Origin: Candidatus Margulisiibacteriota bacterium
GTDB taxonomy: Bacteria; Margulisbacteria; Riflemargulisbacteria; GWF2-35-9
Reading direction: 5' to 3'
NCBI GenBank assembly: GCA_028715625.1
Contig: JAQURL010000018.1
Location: 1-41,303 of the forward strand
DNA: 41,303 nucleotides
Shown here: one piece after another, positions 33,228-41,303 of the stretch
How the letters are laid out: each line of letters starts with the position of its first letter
How positions within the stretch are numbered: position 1 is the first letter of the stretch
Notes under the pieces: model-generated
The model's database searches: none
What the model saw: only the letters and a program-made list of their open reading frames with translations
What the model was told of the DNA's origin: nothing
Translations under genes and position numbers: made by a program

Positions 33228-33749
33228 TCAGTTTTTGCTGTTGAGAATTTTATTCCATTCATCCAGAGCTGGTTTTATTGAATTTAATAAAGGTTTTACA
33301 TCTCCCTGAATTGTAATGGACACAATTTGGTCTCCCTGAACAATTTTGTTCACAACAGCCTGATCTTTAGGACCCATAACTTCGCCAAAAACCGTATGAT
33401 GCCCATCCAGCCAAACAGTTGGGACATGAGTAATAAAAAACTGGCTGCCATTAGTTCCTGGCCCGGCATTGGCCATTGAAAGTATGCCTGGTTTACTGTG
33501 TTTCAGTTCTTTAAGAAACTCATCCTGGAATTGATAACCCGGCCCACCGGTTCCGTTGCCCAGAGGACATCCTCCCTGGATCATAAAATCGTTAATTACT
33601 CTGTGAAAACTCAAACCGTTATAAAATCCCCTGGTAGCCAGATTTACAAAATTACCGACAGTGTAAGGTGTTTGCTGACTAAATAATTTAAGCTTTATGC
33701 TACCTTTATTAGTTTTTATTATTGCTATTATATCTTTTTTACCTGCCAT
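33228..33749 (-). CDS. Cyclophilin-type peptidyl-prolyl isomerase
   Basis: A 173-aa cytoplasmic cyclophilin. [13 protein letters not shown] holds the catalytic Arg, and [16 protein letters not shown] and [13 protein letters not shown] are the other conserved blocks, including the cyclosporin-site Trp and His. It should speed proline isomerisation in protein folding. An AAGGAG site lies before ATG 33749. It is last in a minus-strand run after the pyruvate-kinase C-domain gene (29 bp) and the GH13 gene. There is no signal peptide. Confidence 0.93.
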   Translation of the reverse strand: MAGKKDIIAIIKTNKGSIKLKLFSQQTPYTVGNFVNLATRGFYNGLSFHRVINDFMIQGGCPLGNGTGGPGYQFQDEFLKELKHSKPGILSMANAGPGTNGSQFFITHVPTVWLDGHHTVFGEVMGPKDQAVVNKIVQGDQIVSITIQGDVKPLLNSIKPALDEWNKILNSKN

Positions 33750-33778
33750 TTTTTCTCCTTTTCGGGAGTCATTCTCCC

Positions 33779-34393
33779 TTATTTTAATTTTTCATAACCT
33801 GATTTTTCCTGAGCCAGTTTTTCTTTTAATTCGTCAGAGTTTAGCGGATTAAGTGGTTTACAGAGTATTTCGTTAACTCTCAGTTTTTTCAAATTCTGAG
33901 ATGATGACGCCTGCATGACAAGCGCTGTATCGGCTCCATAACCAGTTCCGGCTATAGCGACAACTTTTTCGCCGCTTTGAAGATGACCGGCGTCTGTGGC
34001 CATTAACACTATCTCAAAACATACTTTTATCCCCTGGCAAAAACAACGCAGCAGACTGGCCATGGTCGTAGAAGTATTATTGCCATACAAATTATCCGTA
34101 TGAAAGAGCATTGTACCGAAGTGTACTTCATGCCCTTTGCTTCTTAAATTTTTTATTAAATCCTGAGGGAATGGATTTTCTGTTCTTTTAAAATCGAACT
34201 GATGAGGAATAATAATAAGCTGGACTTCACTATCCGCAAAGAACTCCAGAGCTCTCACTGCTGTTTTGCCTGTGGTTGAGGCCAAGACAATTTTTTTTAT
34301 ACTATTTTCATGTAATCTTTCTTTGGCAAGCTGAAAAGTTTTTAAAGTATTTTCAGGATTATGATCTTCAAAATAAACAATTTTGCTTTGCAT
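33779..34393 (-). CDS. Stand-alone pyruvate kinase C-terminal domain protein
   Basis: A 204-aa protein that is only the C-terminal (allosteric alpha/beta) domain of pyruvate kinase: [46 protein letters not shown] and [17 protein letters not shown]. The barrel with the catalytic site is absent. Such free domains are known in archaea and some bacteria without assigned function and may bind sugar phosphates. The frame opens at a TTG (34426), but ATG 34393 starts exactly at the conserved region. It lies between the GH13 and cyclophilin genes, which fits a link to carbohydrate metabolism. Confidence 0.78.
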   Translation of the reverse strand: MQSKIVYFEDHNPENTLKTFQLAKERLHENSIKKIVLASTTGKTAVRALEFFADSEVQLIIIPHQFDFKRTENPFPQDLIKNLRSKGHEVHFGTMLFHTDNLYGNNTSTTMASLLRCFCQGIKVCFEIVLMATDAGHLQSGEKVVAIAGTGYGADTALVMQASSSQNLKKLRVNEILCKPLNPLNSDELKEKLAQEKSGYEKLK

Positions 34394-34469
34394 TATTAAT
34401 CTTTCATTTCTTAAATTATCAATCAATTAATCCTACTATATACTAAATACTAATTCAAGGCTGATAAAA

Positions 34470-35918
34470 TTACTCTTCGGTTATTTTGAACAAATGAAAA
34501 TTATATGGCCCCATCTCAAGGTACAGGCCTTTCTCTATGATTTGATTCACCGGTTTTTTGAAAGAAATTAAATTAAACAGGTCCTGAAATCCGAGATCAG
34601 CGCTTTTACTATTCAGCGGTATTTTAATAGTAACATCAGTTGAAATATGAGCATAGTTAATCACTGCCAAATAATGAGGTGCTTTAAAAAATGAAAGGAC
34701 ACAATCGGTATTACCGTCTTCTTCAGGTTGAATATATATCCATTCTCCGTCCTTTGTTTGTATTTTTTTAAAAGCAGTCATTAAAATGTTATAGAAAGAT
34801 TGCAATTCTTCATTTATTTCCTCAGGTATTGGTCTCATTAGCTGCAGGGGTATACGTATTTTCAAACCCTCTTCCTGGCCCTGATAAAAAAGATGTATAC
34901 CGGGTGACAGCATAAGAATCAAAGCTGCTGCTTTGATTCTTTCCAAACCAATGGACACAGCTGAGCGTTGTTCATCATGATTTTCTAAAAATCGTAATCT
35001 GTTAATACCGTTTTGCTTGTCTTTCATAAAGATTCTAATTTTTTCGATATTGTTTCTCTGAAGCGCATGAAGAAAATCTATGTCATAAGCGTAATCAAAA
35101 CCATAAGATAGTAATTCTATTTCCGTATTCCAGTATGCTTCTGCGATGAAAATAAAATCCGGGAAACTTTTTTTTATCTGCGGTATAGCTTCCTGCCAGA
35201 ACTCAAGTTTTGGTTCTGAATATTTTACTCTGTCACCCCAAATTGATTTTTGTACACGCTTCAAAATCAGCATAGCCATATCACAGCGCACACCGTCGCA
35301 AAGAGCTGCAATCCTCAGGAGTTCTCTAGTCATGTCCATTCTTGTTTCGGTGTTGTAATAATTCAACTGCGCTACATCGTCCCAGGCTGGGAAATATGGA
35401 TCTTTCCCATGAGCTATTACCTGTCCGGAGACAGTGTCTTTAAAAAACACATCAGGGCTTTTTTGTATGTCTTCTTTTGTTCCCAAAATGTAATGGTCAG
35501 GTTTGGAACCAGTCCAGGGGAAATCCAACCCGGTATGGTTCGGAACAAAATCCAATATCAGCTTTATCCCTGCTTTATTCAGTCTTAACCTGAAGGATAA
35601 CATACTTTGATTACTTCCCAGGCTGGAGTCTACTTCGTATGCGGCGATTGAATATGGGGAAGCGGCAATATCGTCAGCTTTAATGTCAGTTAATAATGAT
35701 TTCAGTTCCTTAAAAAGTTCCTGATTCGACAAGGCAATTTCCCTGCTCTTTATACTCTTTTTCCAAACACCCATAAGCCATATGGCATCAAAGCCGCTTT
35801 TTATAAAAATATCTATTTCATTATCAGGGATATTGTCCAGTGTAATGGATTGCCGATATTTATTGGAAAGCACTTTAAGCCAGATACGTGTGTTAATTTC
35901 CAATAAGTTGTTTGCCAT
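34470..35918 (-). CDS. GH13 alpha-amylase-family enzyme
   Basis: A 482-aa cytoplasmic GH13 enzyme. The four conserved regions are present: DFVPNHTG (123-130), GVRCDMAML with nucleophile D213, FIAEAYW with acid/base E260, and FLENHDEQR with D315. The (beta/alpha)8 barrel is followed by a C-terminal beta domain. Its exact reaction (hydrolase, transglycosylase or phosphorylase) cannot be read from these motifs. A role in glycogen or trehalose turnover fits the trehalose genes at 6795-11579. GGGAG lies six bases before ATG 35918. There is no signal peptide. Confidence 0.88.
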   Translation of the reverse strand: MANNLLEINTRIWLKVLSNKYRQSITLDNIPDNEIDIFIKSGFDAIWLMGVWKKSIKSREIALSNQELFKELKSLLTDIKADDIAASPYSIAAYEVDSSLGSNQSMLSFRLRLNKAGIKLILDFVPNHTGLDFPWTGSKPDHYILGTKEDIQKSPDVFFKDTVSGQVIAHGKDPYFPAWDDVAQLNYYNTETRMDMTRELLRIAALCDGVRCDMAMLILKRVQKSIWGDRVKYSEPKLEFWQEAIPQIKKSFPDFIFIAEAYWNTEIELLSYGFDYAYDIDFLHALQRNNIEKIRIFMKDKQNGINRLRFLENHDEQRSAVSIGLERIKAAALILMLSPGIHLFYQGQEEGLKIRIPLQLMRPIPEEINEELQSFYNILMTAFKKIQTKDGEWIYIQPEEDGNTDCVLSFFKAPHYLAVINYAHISTDVTIKIPLNSKSADLGFQDLFNLISFKKPVNQIIEKGLYLEMGPYNFHLFKITEE

Positions 35919-36067
35919 TTAAAACTCCCAAATAAAGTCAATTCAGCCCTTAAATTTTACAACACAAAAGCAGACATAACAACTAAAAGAAACTACTCGC
36001 TACTTTATAAGAATAAAAATTGAATAAACTAATATTTGTGGAACTGATATACTACCTGATTAATTAT

Positions 36068-36784
36068 ATGAGCGATAAAATATTTTTTTTTGAAGATATC
36101 GGAGAAGTGCTATTTAAAAAAAGCCTCAAAGCCCGGAGATTAAGGATTACCATCAAACCTTCAGAAACGGTAAAAGTAACTGTCCCTTTATTTGTAAGCA
36201 TTTCCAGAGCAAAAAATCTTGTGTTAGAACGTAAAGAATGGATTAAACAAAACCTGCTGAAATTAAAAGTATCTTTTGAACCGAGAGCAATTTTTGATGA
36301 AAATATGCAGTTCCAGACAAAAAATCATACTCTAAAAATTAAACGCAGCGGAAAAAATCTTTATTCCCGAATTACTGACAGCTTAATATCTGTCAACATA
36401 CCAGCTGCTCTGGATATTAAGCATAATGAAGCGCAGCAACACATAAGACGAACTATTGAAAGAGCCTTTAAAAAGGAAGCTGTTGAAGTTATCCCTAAAC
36501 GCGTAAGCCAGCTGGCCAAAACCTATGGATTTAAATATAATAAAATTACCATTCGTAATGCTAAAACAAGATGGGGTAGCTGTTCCGGTCAAAATAACAT
36601 CAGTTTGTCTCTGCATTTAATGCGTCTGCCTGAAGAACTGAGTGACTACATAATATTACATGAACTGCTACATACAAAAGTTAAGAACCATGGCCGGAGA
36701 TTCTGGTCGGAGCTGGAAAAAATATGCCCGAACGCAAAAGAACTCAGAAAAAAATTAAGACAATTCAGGATCCAAATCTGGTAA
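36068..36784 (+). CDS. YgjP-like metallohydrolase (SprT/WLM type)
   Basis: A 238-aa protein of the YgjP/DUF45 family. The N-terminal KSLKARRLRITIKPSETVKV and the central AKTRWGSCSGQNNISL are hallmarks. HELLH (198-202) with His208 in NHGRRFW forms the zinc site of the minigluzincin fold. Members are predicted metalloproteases with uncharacterised targets. The frame extends upstream to a TTG at 36020, but ATG 36068 starts the conserved part and TATACT lies 14 bases before it. Its stop is 1 bp from the next gene, so the two are coupled. Confidence 0.85.
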   Translation: MSDKIFFFEDIGEVLFKKSLKARRLRITIKPSETVKVTVPLFVSISRAKNLVLERKEWIKQNLLKLKVSFEPRAIFDENMQFQTKNHTLKIKRSGKNLYSRITDSLISVNIPAALDIKHNEAQQHIRRTIERAFKKEAVEVIPKRVSQLAKTYGFKYNKITIRNAKTRWGSCSGQNNISLSLHLMRLPEELSDYIILHELLHTKVKNHGRRFWSELEKICPNAKELRKKLRQFRIQIW

Positions 36785-36785
36785 T

Positions 36786-37670
36786 ATGGACATAAAAATT
36801 ACTTATGAAACTCTGGTAAAAAAAATAACCCCTGATTTCCTGGCAGCGGAAACAGCCGGTATAATCAAGGCCTACAAAGAAAAAGATTATCAGTTTTTTA
36901 ATCGACAGGCCAAAAAATTGGGTATAGAACCTAAAAAGACAAATTTATCAAAAATTTTTACCAATCTGGTCCAGCTTTACCATCCGGATAAATTAAACGG
37001 AATTATAAAAGAAATTAAAAAGCTCTATAATGAAAAAAACCACCTGAAGCTGAAGAATTTTGCTGAACTTTATATTGTCACTTCCGATAACATATCCAGG
37101 ACAAGTGCTATTGATTTTGAATATGATGAAGAATACGGACTGGATGACGATGACTTTCTGAAATTCGGCATTTCCGTGGTTGATCAGGAAGAAATCTTCA
37201 GTGATCCTGATGATGATATACAAAACCATCCCGGACAAAGTTTTACAGATGCGGTTAATACGGAATTCTGCCGAAACCTGGGCTATGCATGGAATATTGT
37301 CGATCTGCAAAGATTGGAGGGTGAACTGGAACTGCAATTTCAGAACATCAATGATCTTTCCGGAATTGAAAACTGCAGCAACATCTCCAGTCTGAACCTT
37401 ACACATAATCTGCTGGTTGATGTTAATATTCTATCGGAATTGAAACAGCTGGAAATTTTATATCTGGCCGAAAACCTCATTGAAGATATTTCATTCCTAC
37501 GCAAATTAACCAATCTGCGGGAACTGGATATTTCTTTTAATAACATCAGAGAGATCAATATATTGCTGATTCTGAAAAAACTGGAATACGTAAATTTAAT
37601 CGGAAATCCCATTAATGACCCGCATATAATAAATAAACTGCATGGCAAGGGTATAACTGTCATTTACTAA
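36786..37670 (+). CDS. J-domain-like/leucine-rich-repeat protein
   Basis: A 294-aa soluble protein. Residues about 53-95 resemble helices II-III of a DnaJ J-domain: FTNLVQLYHPDKL contains HPD at 66-68, the motif that stimulates Hsp70 ATPase. An acidic stretch follows (about 110-155). From about 185 to 285 there are four to five 22-residue leucine-rich repeats of the SDS22/internalin kind (ISSLNLTHNLLVDV, LEILYLAENLIEDI, LRELDISFNNIREI). There is no signal peptide. It may be a client-binding co-chaperone, but the J-domain call rests on a short segment. It is coupled with the YgjP-like gene. Confidence 0.7.
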   Translation: MDIKITYETLVKKITPDFLAAETAGIIKAYKEKDYQFFNRQAKKLGIEPKKTNLSKIFTNLVQLYHPDKLNGIIKEIKKLYNEKNHLKLKNFAELYIVTSDNISRTSAIDFEYDEEYGLDDDDFLKFGISVVDQEEIFSDPDDDIQNHPGQSFTDAVNTEFCRNLGYAWNIVDLQRLEGELELQFQNINDLSGIENCSNISSLNLTHNLLVDVNILSELKQLEILYLAENLIEDISFLRKLTNLRELDISFNNIREINILLILKKLEYVNLIGNPINDPHIINKLHGKGITVIY

Positions 37671-37710
37671 CAGTCAATCATCACAAGGGTTATGAATCAC
37701 AGCCTATTCC

Positions 37711-37740
37711 TTGAAAAATTGGCACCTTTCTTGTCATAAT
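37711..37740 (+). promoter_or_regulatory. Promoter region of the HesB-like gene
   Basis: TTGAAA (37711-37716), an 18-nt spacer and CATAAT (37735-37740) suit a sigma-70 promoter. An overlapping TTGGCAC-N5-TTGT (37719-37734) resembles a sigma-54 site but has T for C in the -12 GC. Confidence 0.4.
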
Positions 37741-37800
37741 GTGCTTTTTAATGTTAAGGTATTATTAATCGCTACACACGGAATGATCCTGTTCATCCCT

Positions 37801-37825
37801 ACTGATAGCTATTAATAATATCAGT
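37801..37825 (+). promoter_or_regulatory. Leader hairpin of the HesB-like gene
   Basis: ACTGATA and TATCAGT form a perfect 7-bp stem with an 11-nt loop, ten bases before GAGGAGGG. It lies in a leader of about 100 nt, long for this window, and could modulate translation. Confidence 0.35.
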
Positions 37826-37850
37826 GCAAACATTGAGGAGGGTGATTAAT

Positions 37851-38120
37851 ATGTTACAAGTTACAGATAACGCAAAAACCGAATTCGCCAGAATATTACT
37901 GGAAAATAAAGCAGAAAAAGATGTGGCGATACGTTTGATATTTAATGATAAAACCAGAAAACTGGAATTGGTGCTGAGTAAAGTGTTAGAACATGATCAT
38001 ATTGAAAAATCAGCAGAAGGGAAAATAGTTCTGTTGATAGACTCAGGACTTTTTCCGCAGCTCGAAGCTTACATTGTTGATTTTGACAAAACTACAGGTA
38101 TAACAGTTAATAAAGTATAA
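37851..38120 (+). CDS. Cys-less HesB/IscA-like protein
   Basis: An 89-aa protein with the layout of A-type iron-sulfur carriers: LQVTDNAKTEFARILLENKA, then VAIRLIF, then GKIVLLIDSGLFPQLEAYIV followed by DFD. The three cysteines that bind the cluster in IscA/HesB are all absent, so it cannot act as a classic carrier. Similar degenerate HesB-like proteins exist with unknown roles. The strong site GAGGAGGG precedes ATG 37851; the frame extends to an earlier 37824 codon that lacks a ribosome site. It stands alone, convergent with the LUD gene. Confidence 0.7.
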   Translation: MLQVTDNAKTEFARILLENKAEKDVAIRLIFNDKTRKLELVLSKVLEHDHIEKSAEGKIVLLIDSGLFPQLEAYIVDFDKTTGITVNKV

Positions 38121-38150
38121 AAATATTTAAAGCTCATATACAGTTTAAGA

Positions 38151-38179
38151 GGTTTTAAGATTATCTAACCTTTAAAACC
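38151..38179. terminator. A/T-rich inverted repeat between convergent genes
   Basis: GGTTTTAA (38151-38158) pairs with TTAAAACC (38172-38179) around a 13-nt loop, just after the HesB-like gene and overlapping the LUD stop. It is weak but could serve both strands. Confidence 0.3.
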
Positions 38180-38786
38180 CTAATTTTTCTTTTACCAAGA
38201 CCAATTGTATACGTCCGGCTGTTATTTCTTTATTTATAACCAGCATTTTATTTACAGAACTGCCAGAAGCACCATAAGCTTTTTTAGCTCTTTCACTTTC
38301 CAATATCAGACAATATTCATATACACGTTTAAAGCCCTGCTCCAAATGACTAACTATTTTCTGTGTTCCTGCGACCCATATTACATGAGTAGCTCCATAG
38401 GCATATGCCGGCAACTGGCTTCCGGTCTGAGACGCAATAATAATCTCACCGTTTTCCGTAATGGCATGAACGCTGCCTATAGCCCATTCCGGCGCCGCGC
38501 CTATTTTAAGCATTTCTCTGGATTGAGTCTTCCTGTCCATGGCCAGCAATTGTTTCCGCACAGATATATAAGTTGAAGTCTCGGCAAACTCTTTATTTAT
38601 CCCTATTTGCTCTAATGTTGTAGAAGACATATTCATCACTTCAGCGCCTTGCGGGATTAATTCCATAACCTTGGCTTTGGCCTCTACTCCGCTATTAACA
38701 ACAAAAACACTTATACCATTTTTTTCCAAATTTGCTATGGAATTTTGAAGACTTTCATTATCCGCCAATTTGTCCCATTCAACCAT
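38172..38786 (-). CDS. LUD-domain protein (LutC-like)
   Basis: A 204-aa protein of the LUD fold found in LutB/LutC of lactate utilisation. Recognisable parts are the N-terminal helix, VMNMSSTTLEQIGI with the usual S-x-T and Glu, WAIGSVHAITENGEIIIAS and QLPAYAYGATHVIWVAGTQKIV. LutB/LutA partners are absent nearby, so lactate oxidation is not supported. Orphan LUD proteins are common in anaerobes and have no agreed function. GGGGA lies before ATG 38786. Confidence 0.8.
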   Translation of the reverse strand: MVEWDKLADNESLQNSIANLEKNGISVFVVNSGVEAKAKVMELIPQGAEVMNMSSTTLEQIGINKEFAETSTYISVRKQLLAMDRKTQSREMLKIGAAPEWAIGSVHAITENGEIIIASQTGSQLPAYAYGATHVIWVAGTQKIVSHLEQGFKRVYEYCLILESERAKKAYGASGSSVNKMLVINKEITAGRIQLVLVKEKLGF

Positions 38787-38925
38787 AATAAATCCCCTTT
38801 TTATTTATTATTATATACCACATAATAAACATATATTCCTACGTATTTCTTTTTTATACTGACTTTATGTTACATTTTAGTGCTTCTCCAGAAAAACTTC
38901 ACCAAAAATTATCGAAATTAAGCAG

Positions 38926-38954
38926 TTGAAAATATATATATTCGATTCTATAAT
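38926..38954 (+). promoter_or_regulatory. Promoter of the Sel1-repeat gene
   Basis: TTGAAA (38926-38931), a 17-nt spacer and a perfect TATAAT (38949-38954). ATG 38963 follows after eight bases, so the mRNA is essentially leaderless. Confidence 0.75.
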
Positions 38955-38962
38955 AGCTTGTC

Positions 38963-39847
38963 ATGAAATTTTTACGTTTTTTTCTGATTTTTATTCTCGC
39001 CTTGTTAAGTTTCTCAGACATTAAAGATGACGCCATGAATGCCTTCCAAAATGAGGATTATAAAACAGCGATTCCCATACTTAAAACACTTGCAGCGAAA
39101 AATGACCCTGATGCTCAATATAAACTGGGAGAAGCAAGTGAAGAAGGTAAAGGCGTAAAACAAGATTACAAAGAAGCAGCCGTCTGGTATGAAAAGGCTA
39201 TCAAAAAAAATAACCCCTGGGCTTTTTATAAATTGGGATTATTGTATGAAGAAGGTAAAGGTGTAAAACAAGATTACAAAACCGCTGCCCAATATTATGA
39301 AAAAGCCGCAAAACTAAATATATCCTGGGCTCAATATAAGCTGGCAGTTCTTTATGAAAGCGGAAAGGGTGTTAAACAGGATTATGCCACCGCCATACAG
39401 CTCTATGAAAAAGCCGCAAACCAGGATAATGACTGGGCGCAATATAATCTGGCAGAGCTTTATGAGTCCGGAAAAGGTATAGAGCGAAATATTCCCAAAG
39501 CAGCAGAATATTATGAAATGGCTGCAGAGCAAAAAAATAACTGGGCACAATACAAATTAGGGTTGCTGTACCTGGAAGGAAAAAACGGCATTTCCAAAAA
39601 CTACGAGAAAGCTGAACAACTTCTGGAAATGGCTGCCAAACAAAATAATCCCTGGGCAGAATTTCAGCTGGCTGTTATTTATCACACCGGCAAAATTGTT
39701 ACCAGAGACGAGGTACTGGCCCTAAAATGGCTGAATTCCATTAAGGACCAGTCCGTCATCAATCGCAAAGAATATCAGCAGTTATTAACTTCCATAAAAA
39801 AAGTTATGTCTGCCGAACAACCCAAAAAAACCAAATCGACTAACTGA
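38963..39847 (+). CDS. Secreted Sel1-repeat (TPR-like) protein
   Basis: A 294-aa protein with an N-terminal signal sequence (MKFLRFFLIFILALLSFS) and no lipobox Cys. Six 36-37-residue Sel1 repeats follow from about residue 50, each with the pattern A-x-Y-K-L-G-x-L-Y-x-x-G-K-G-V-x-x-D-Y. Repeats 1 and 2 are nearly identical at DNA level around GGTAAAGGCGTAAAACAAGA, a sign of recent duplication. Sel1 proteins act as exported protein-binding scaffolds. It has its own strong promoter and converges on leuA 16 bp away. Confidence 0.88.
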   Translation: MKFLRFFLIFILALLSFSDIKDDAMNAFQNEDYKTAIPILKTLAAKNDPDAQYKLGEASEEGKGVKQDYKEAAVWYEKAIKKNNPWAFYKLGLLYEEGKGVKQDYKTAAQYYEKAAKLNISWAQYKLAVLYESGKGVKQDYATAIQLYEKAANQDNDWAQYNLAELYESGKGIERNIPKAAEYYEMAAEQKNNWAQYKLGLLYLEGKNGISKNYEKAEQLLEMAAKQNNPWAEFQLAVIYHTGKIVTRDEVLALKWLNSIKDQSVINRKEYQQLLTSIKKVMSAEQPKKTKSTN

Positions 39848-39863
39848 TACATTACGTTACGGC

Positions 39864-41303
39864 TTACACTGTTTTTAAATATCTGTTTAAAGCGCATACC
39901 AAAGCTTTTATAGCAGCTAGAGTAATACTGACATCTATACCCACTCCAAAATAACCTTTGTCATTATCGGGCTTTTCAATCCGGACATAAGCAATAGCCT
40001 GCGAACCTGAACCGGAAGTGAGCGCGTGTTCAGAATAAAAACCTATGTTGAAATCTCCCAGCCCGCGAATAGTTTTCAAGGCACTGTGACAAGCATCCAG
40101 CGGACCGTTACCCAAACCGCTTATTTCTTTATCTGTACTGTTAAATCCAATACTTAATATACATTGCACAGTACCTGCCGGAGTTGTATCAATTTTGACA
40201 TTTTTCAGAGTTAGGGGACCATCTGCTTCCAGATACTCTTTTTTAAAAGCAGCAACCATTTTCTCGGAACTGACTTCCACTCCTGTCTGATCAGCTATGG
40301 ATTGCATCAGCACACCTACTTCGGAATAAATTTCCCTGGGCAGACAATAACCCAGTTCCTTTTCCAGGACAAAGGCTGTACCACCTTTTCCAGACTGACT
40401 GTTTAGACGAATAATCTGCTCATATGAACGGCCAAGATCAGCCGGATCTATGGGTAAATACGGTACCTCCCACAGACTTTCGTCTTTATTGGCACGATAC
40501 TCCATACCTTTTTTTATGGCATCCTGATGCGACCCGGAAAAAGCGGTGTATACCAGTTCTCCTACGTAAGGCTGGCGTTCATGTACCGGTATTTTATTTA
40601 CAGATTCCACAATCTTCTTTAAATCGTTAATATTTGAGAAATCCAGTTGCGGATAAACACCCTGAGTATACATGTTTAAAGCTATGGTAATAATATCCGC
40701 ATTACCCGTACGTTCGCCGTTGCCAAACAAAGTACCTTCAATGCGTTGTGCACCGGCCAGAAGAGCCAATTCGGCAGCTGCCACAGCAGTACCTCTGTCA
40801 TTATGCGTATGCACGCTCAAGATTATGCTGTCTTTTGGTTTCAATTTGCCGGACATCCATTCAATACGGTCAGCAAAAATATTAGGCATGGACAACTCAA
40901 CCGTGGAAGGCAAATTGATAATAATTTTGTTTGTAGCTGATGGCTGCCATTCATTTATCACAGCTTCACAAATTTGCAAAGCGAATTCAGGCTCCGTACC
41001 CGTAAAACTTTCCGGAGAATATTCCAGTTGCACGTCCAGACCGGACTTGCCAGCGTATTTTTTTATCCAGCGCACACCCTCCAGAGCAATGGCAATTATT
41101 TCTTTTTTATCCTTGCGAAATACAATGCGACGCTGGTTTTCCGATGTTGGATTATAAAGATGGACTATCGGTTTGTGAGCACCGGAAAGCGCCTCTATTG
41201 TTCTGGCAATCAGATGTTCCCTGGACTGCACCAGTAGCTGTATTCTTACGTCCTCAGGTATATGCTGATTTTCAATCAATGTGCGAATAAAATCAAATTC
41301 CAC
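39864..41303 (-). CDS. leuA: 2-isopropylmalate synthase, N-terminus beyond window
   Basis: The visible 479 codons are the C-terminal part of LeuA, which condenses acetyl-CoA with 2-ketoisovalerate in leucine synthesis. LSVHTHNDRGTAVAAAELA holds the two metal-binding His residues, and GTLFGNGERTGNAD the conserved barrel end. SGSHQDAIKKG and YLPIDPADLGRSYE mark the longer LeuA type of actinobacteria and fungi. The last 90 residues form the leucine-sensing regulatory domain (ALTSGSGSQAIAYV). The first catalytic motif and about 80 residues are outside the window. No neighbouring leucine gene is seen. Confidence 0.93.
   Translation of the reverse strand: MEFDFIRTLIENQHIPEDVRIQLLVQSREHLIARTIEALSGAHKPIVHLYNPTSENQRRIVFRKDKKEIIAIALEGVRWIKKYAGKSGLDVQLEYSPESFTGTEPEFALQICEAVINEWQPSATNKIIINLPSTVELSMPNIFADRIEWMSGKLKPKDSIILSVHTHNDRGTAVAAAELALLAGAQRIEGTLFGNGERTGNADIITIALNMYTQGVYPQLDFSNINDLKKIVESVNKIPVHERQPYVGELVYTAFSGSHQDAIKKGMEYRANKDESLWEVPYLPIDPADLGRSYEQIIRLNSQSGKGGTAFVLEKELGYCLPREIYSEVGVLMQSIADQTGVEVSSEKMVAAFKKEYLEADGPLTLKNVKIDTTPAGTVQCILSIGFNSTDKEISGLGNGPLDACHSALKTIRGLGDFNIGFYSEHALTSGSGSQAIAYVRIEKPDNDKGYFGVGIDVSITLAAIKALVCALNRYLKTV

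Noticed and set aside
37719-37734. Sigma-54 promoter before the HesB-like gene
   Set aside because: The -24 half is perfect, but the -12 GC is GT and a sigma-70 site overlaps; not claimed as separate promoter.
38963-39847. Tandem DNA repeat or CRISPR-like spacing in the Sel1 gene
   Set aside because: The roughly 108-nt periodicity is the coding of 36-residue Sel1 repeats and diverges after the first two units.

Overview
The window is a gene-dense, AT-rich bacterial chromosome segment with no rRNA, tRNA, integrase or transposase that I can see. Gram-negative-type features (a lipobox lipoprotein, a secreted Sel1-repeat protein, a membrane sensor-type N-terminus) and the mix of families suggest an uncultured anaerobe, possibly a candidate-phylum lineage. 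I cannot place it taxonomically from sequence alone. A striking global trait is the promoter layout. At about ten genes a TATAAT-like -10 box sits only 6-9 nt before the start codon, so their mRNAs should be leaderless. Other genes carry ordinary AGGAGG-type ribosome sites.

Layout. 1-6750: a truncated lipoprotein, glutaredoxin, a small EF-hand-like protein, an SDR oxidoreductase, an AzgA-type purine permease, an unknown 803-aa helical protein, two unlisted micro-ORFs (one a 32-aa zinc-ribbon) and a nitroreductase. 6795-11579: a trehalose locus, with a GH15 hydrolase divergent from OtsA (fused to a two-TM sensor module) and OtsB. 11675-14295: hemolysin-III protein, then an ATP-grasp ligase paired with an RlmN-like radical SAM enzyme. 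14335-23967: a four-gene minus-strand operon, transcribed in the order tandem-SLOG protein, VWA/zincin-like protein, double MoxR-like AAA+ ATPase, macro-domain/coiled-coil protein. 24102-28427: a radical SAM cluster. A SPASM-like enzyme faces a B12-binding radical SAM enzyme, a methyltransferase and a second RlmN-like enzyme whose C-terminus lies in another reading frame. 28444-41303: mostly housekeeping. It holds an atypical thioredoxin reductase, a stand-alone RlmK, a FabZ-like dehydratase, a glycosyltransferase behind a leaderless 21-codon uORF, a TspO-like protein, cyclophilin, a lone pyruvate-kinase C-domain, a GH13 enzyme, a YgjP-like metalloprotein, a J-domain-like/LRR protein, a Cys-less HesB-like protein, a LUD protein, a Sel1 protein and partial LeuA.

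The best candidate for an undescribed system is the SLOG-VWA-AAA-macro operon. It combines two predicted nucleotide or ADP-ribose sensing modules with a MoxR/VWA chaperone pair. MoxR/VWA pairs, SLOG and macro domains are each known from NAD-linked or nucleotide-signalled conflict systems, so a nucleotide-gated stress or defence machine is a reasonable inference, but it is unproven. The radical SAM genes on both sides, including two RlmN-like paralogues, may be separate systems or may form an island with it.
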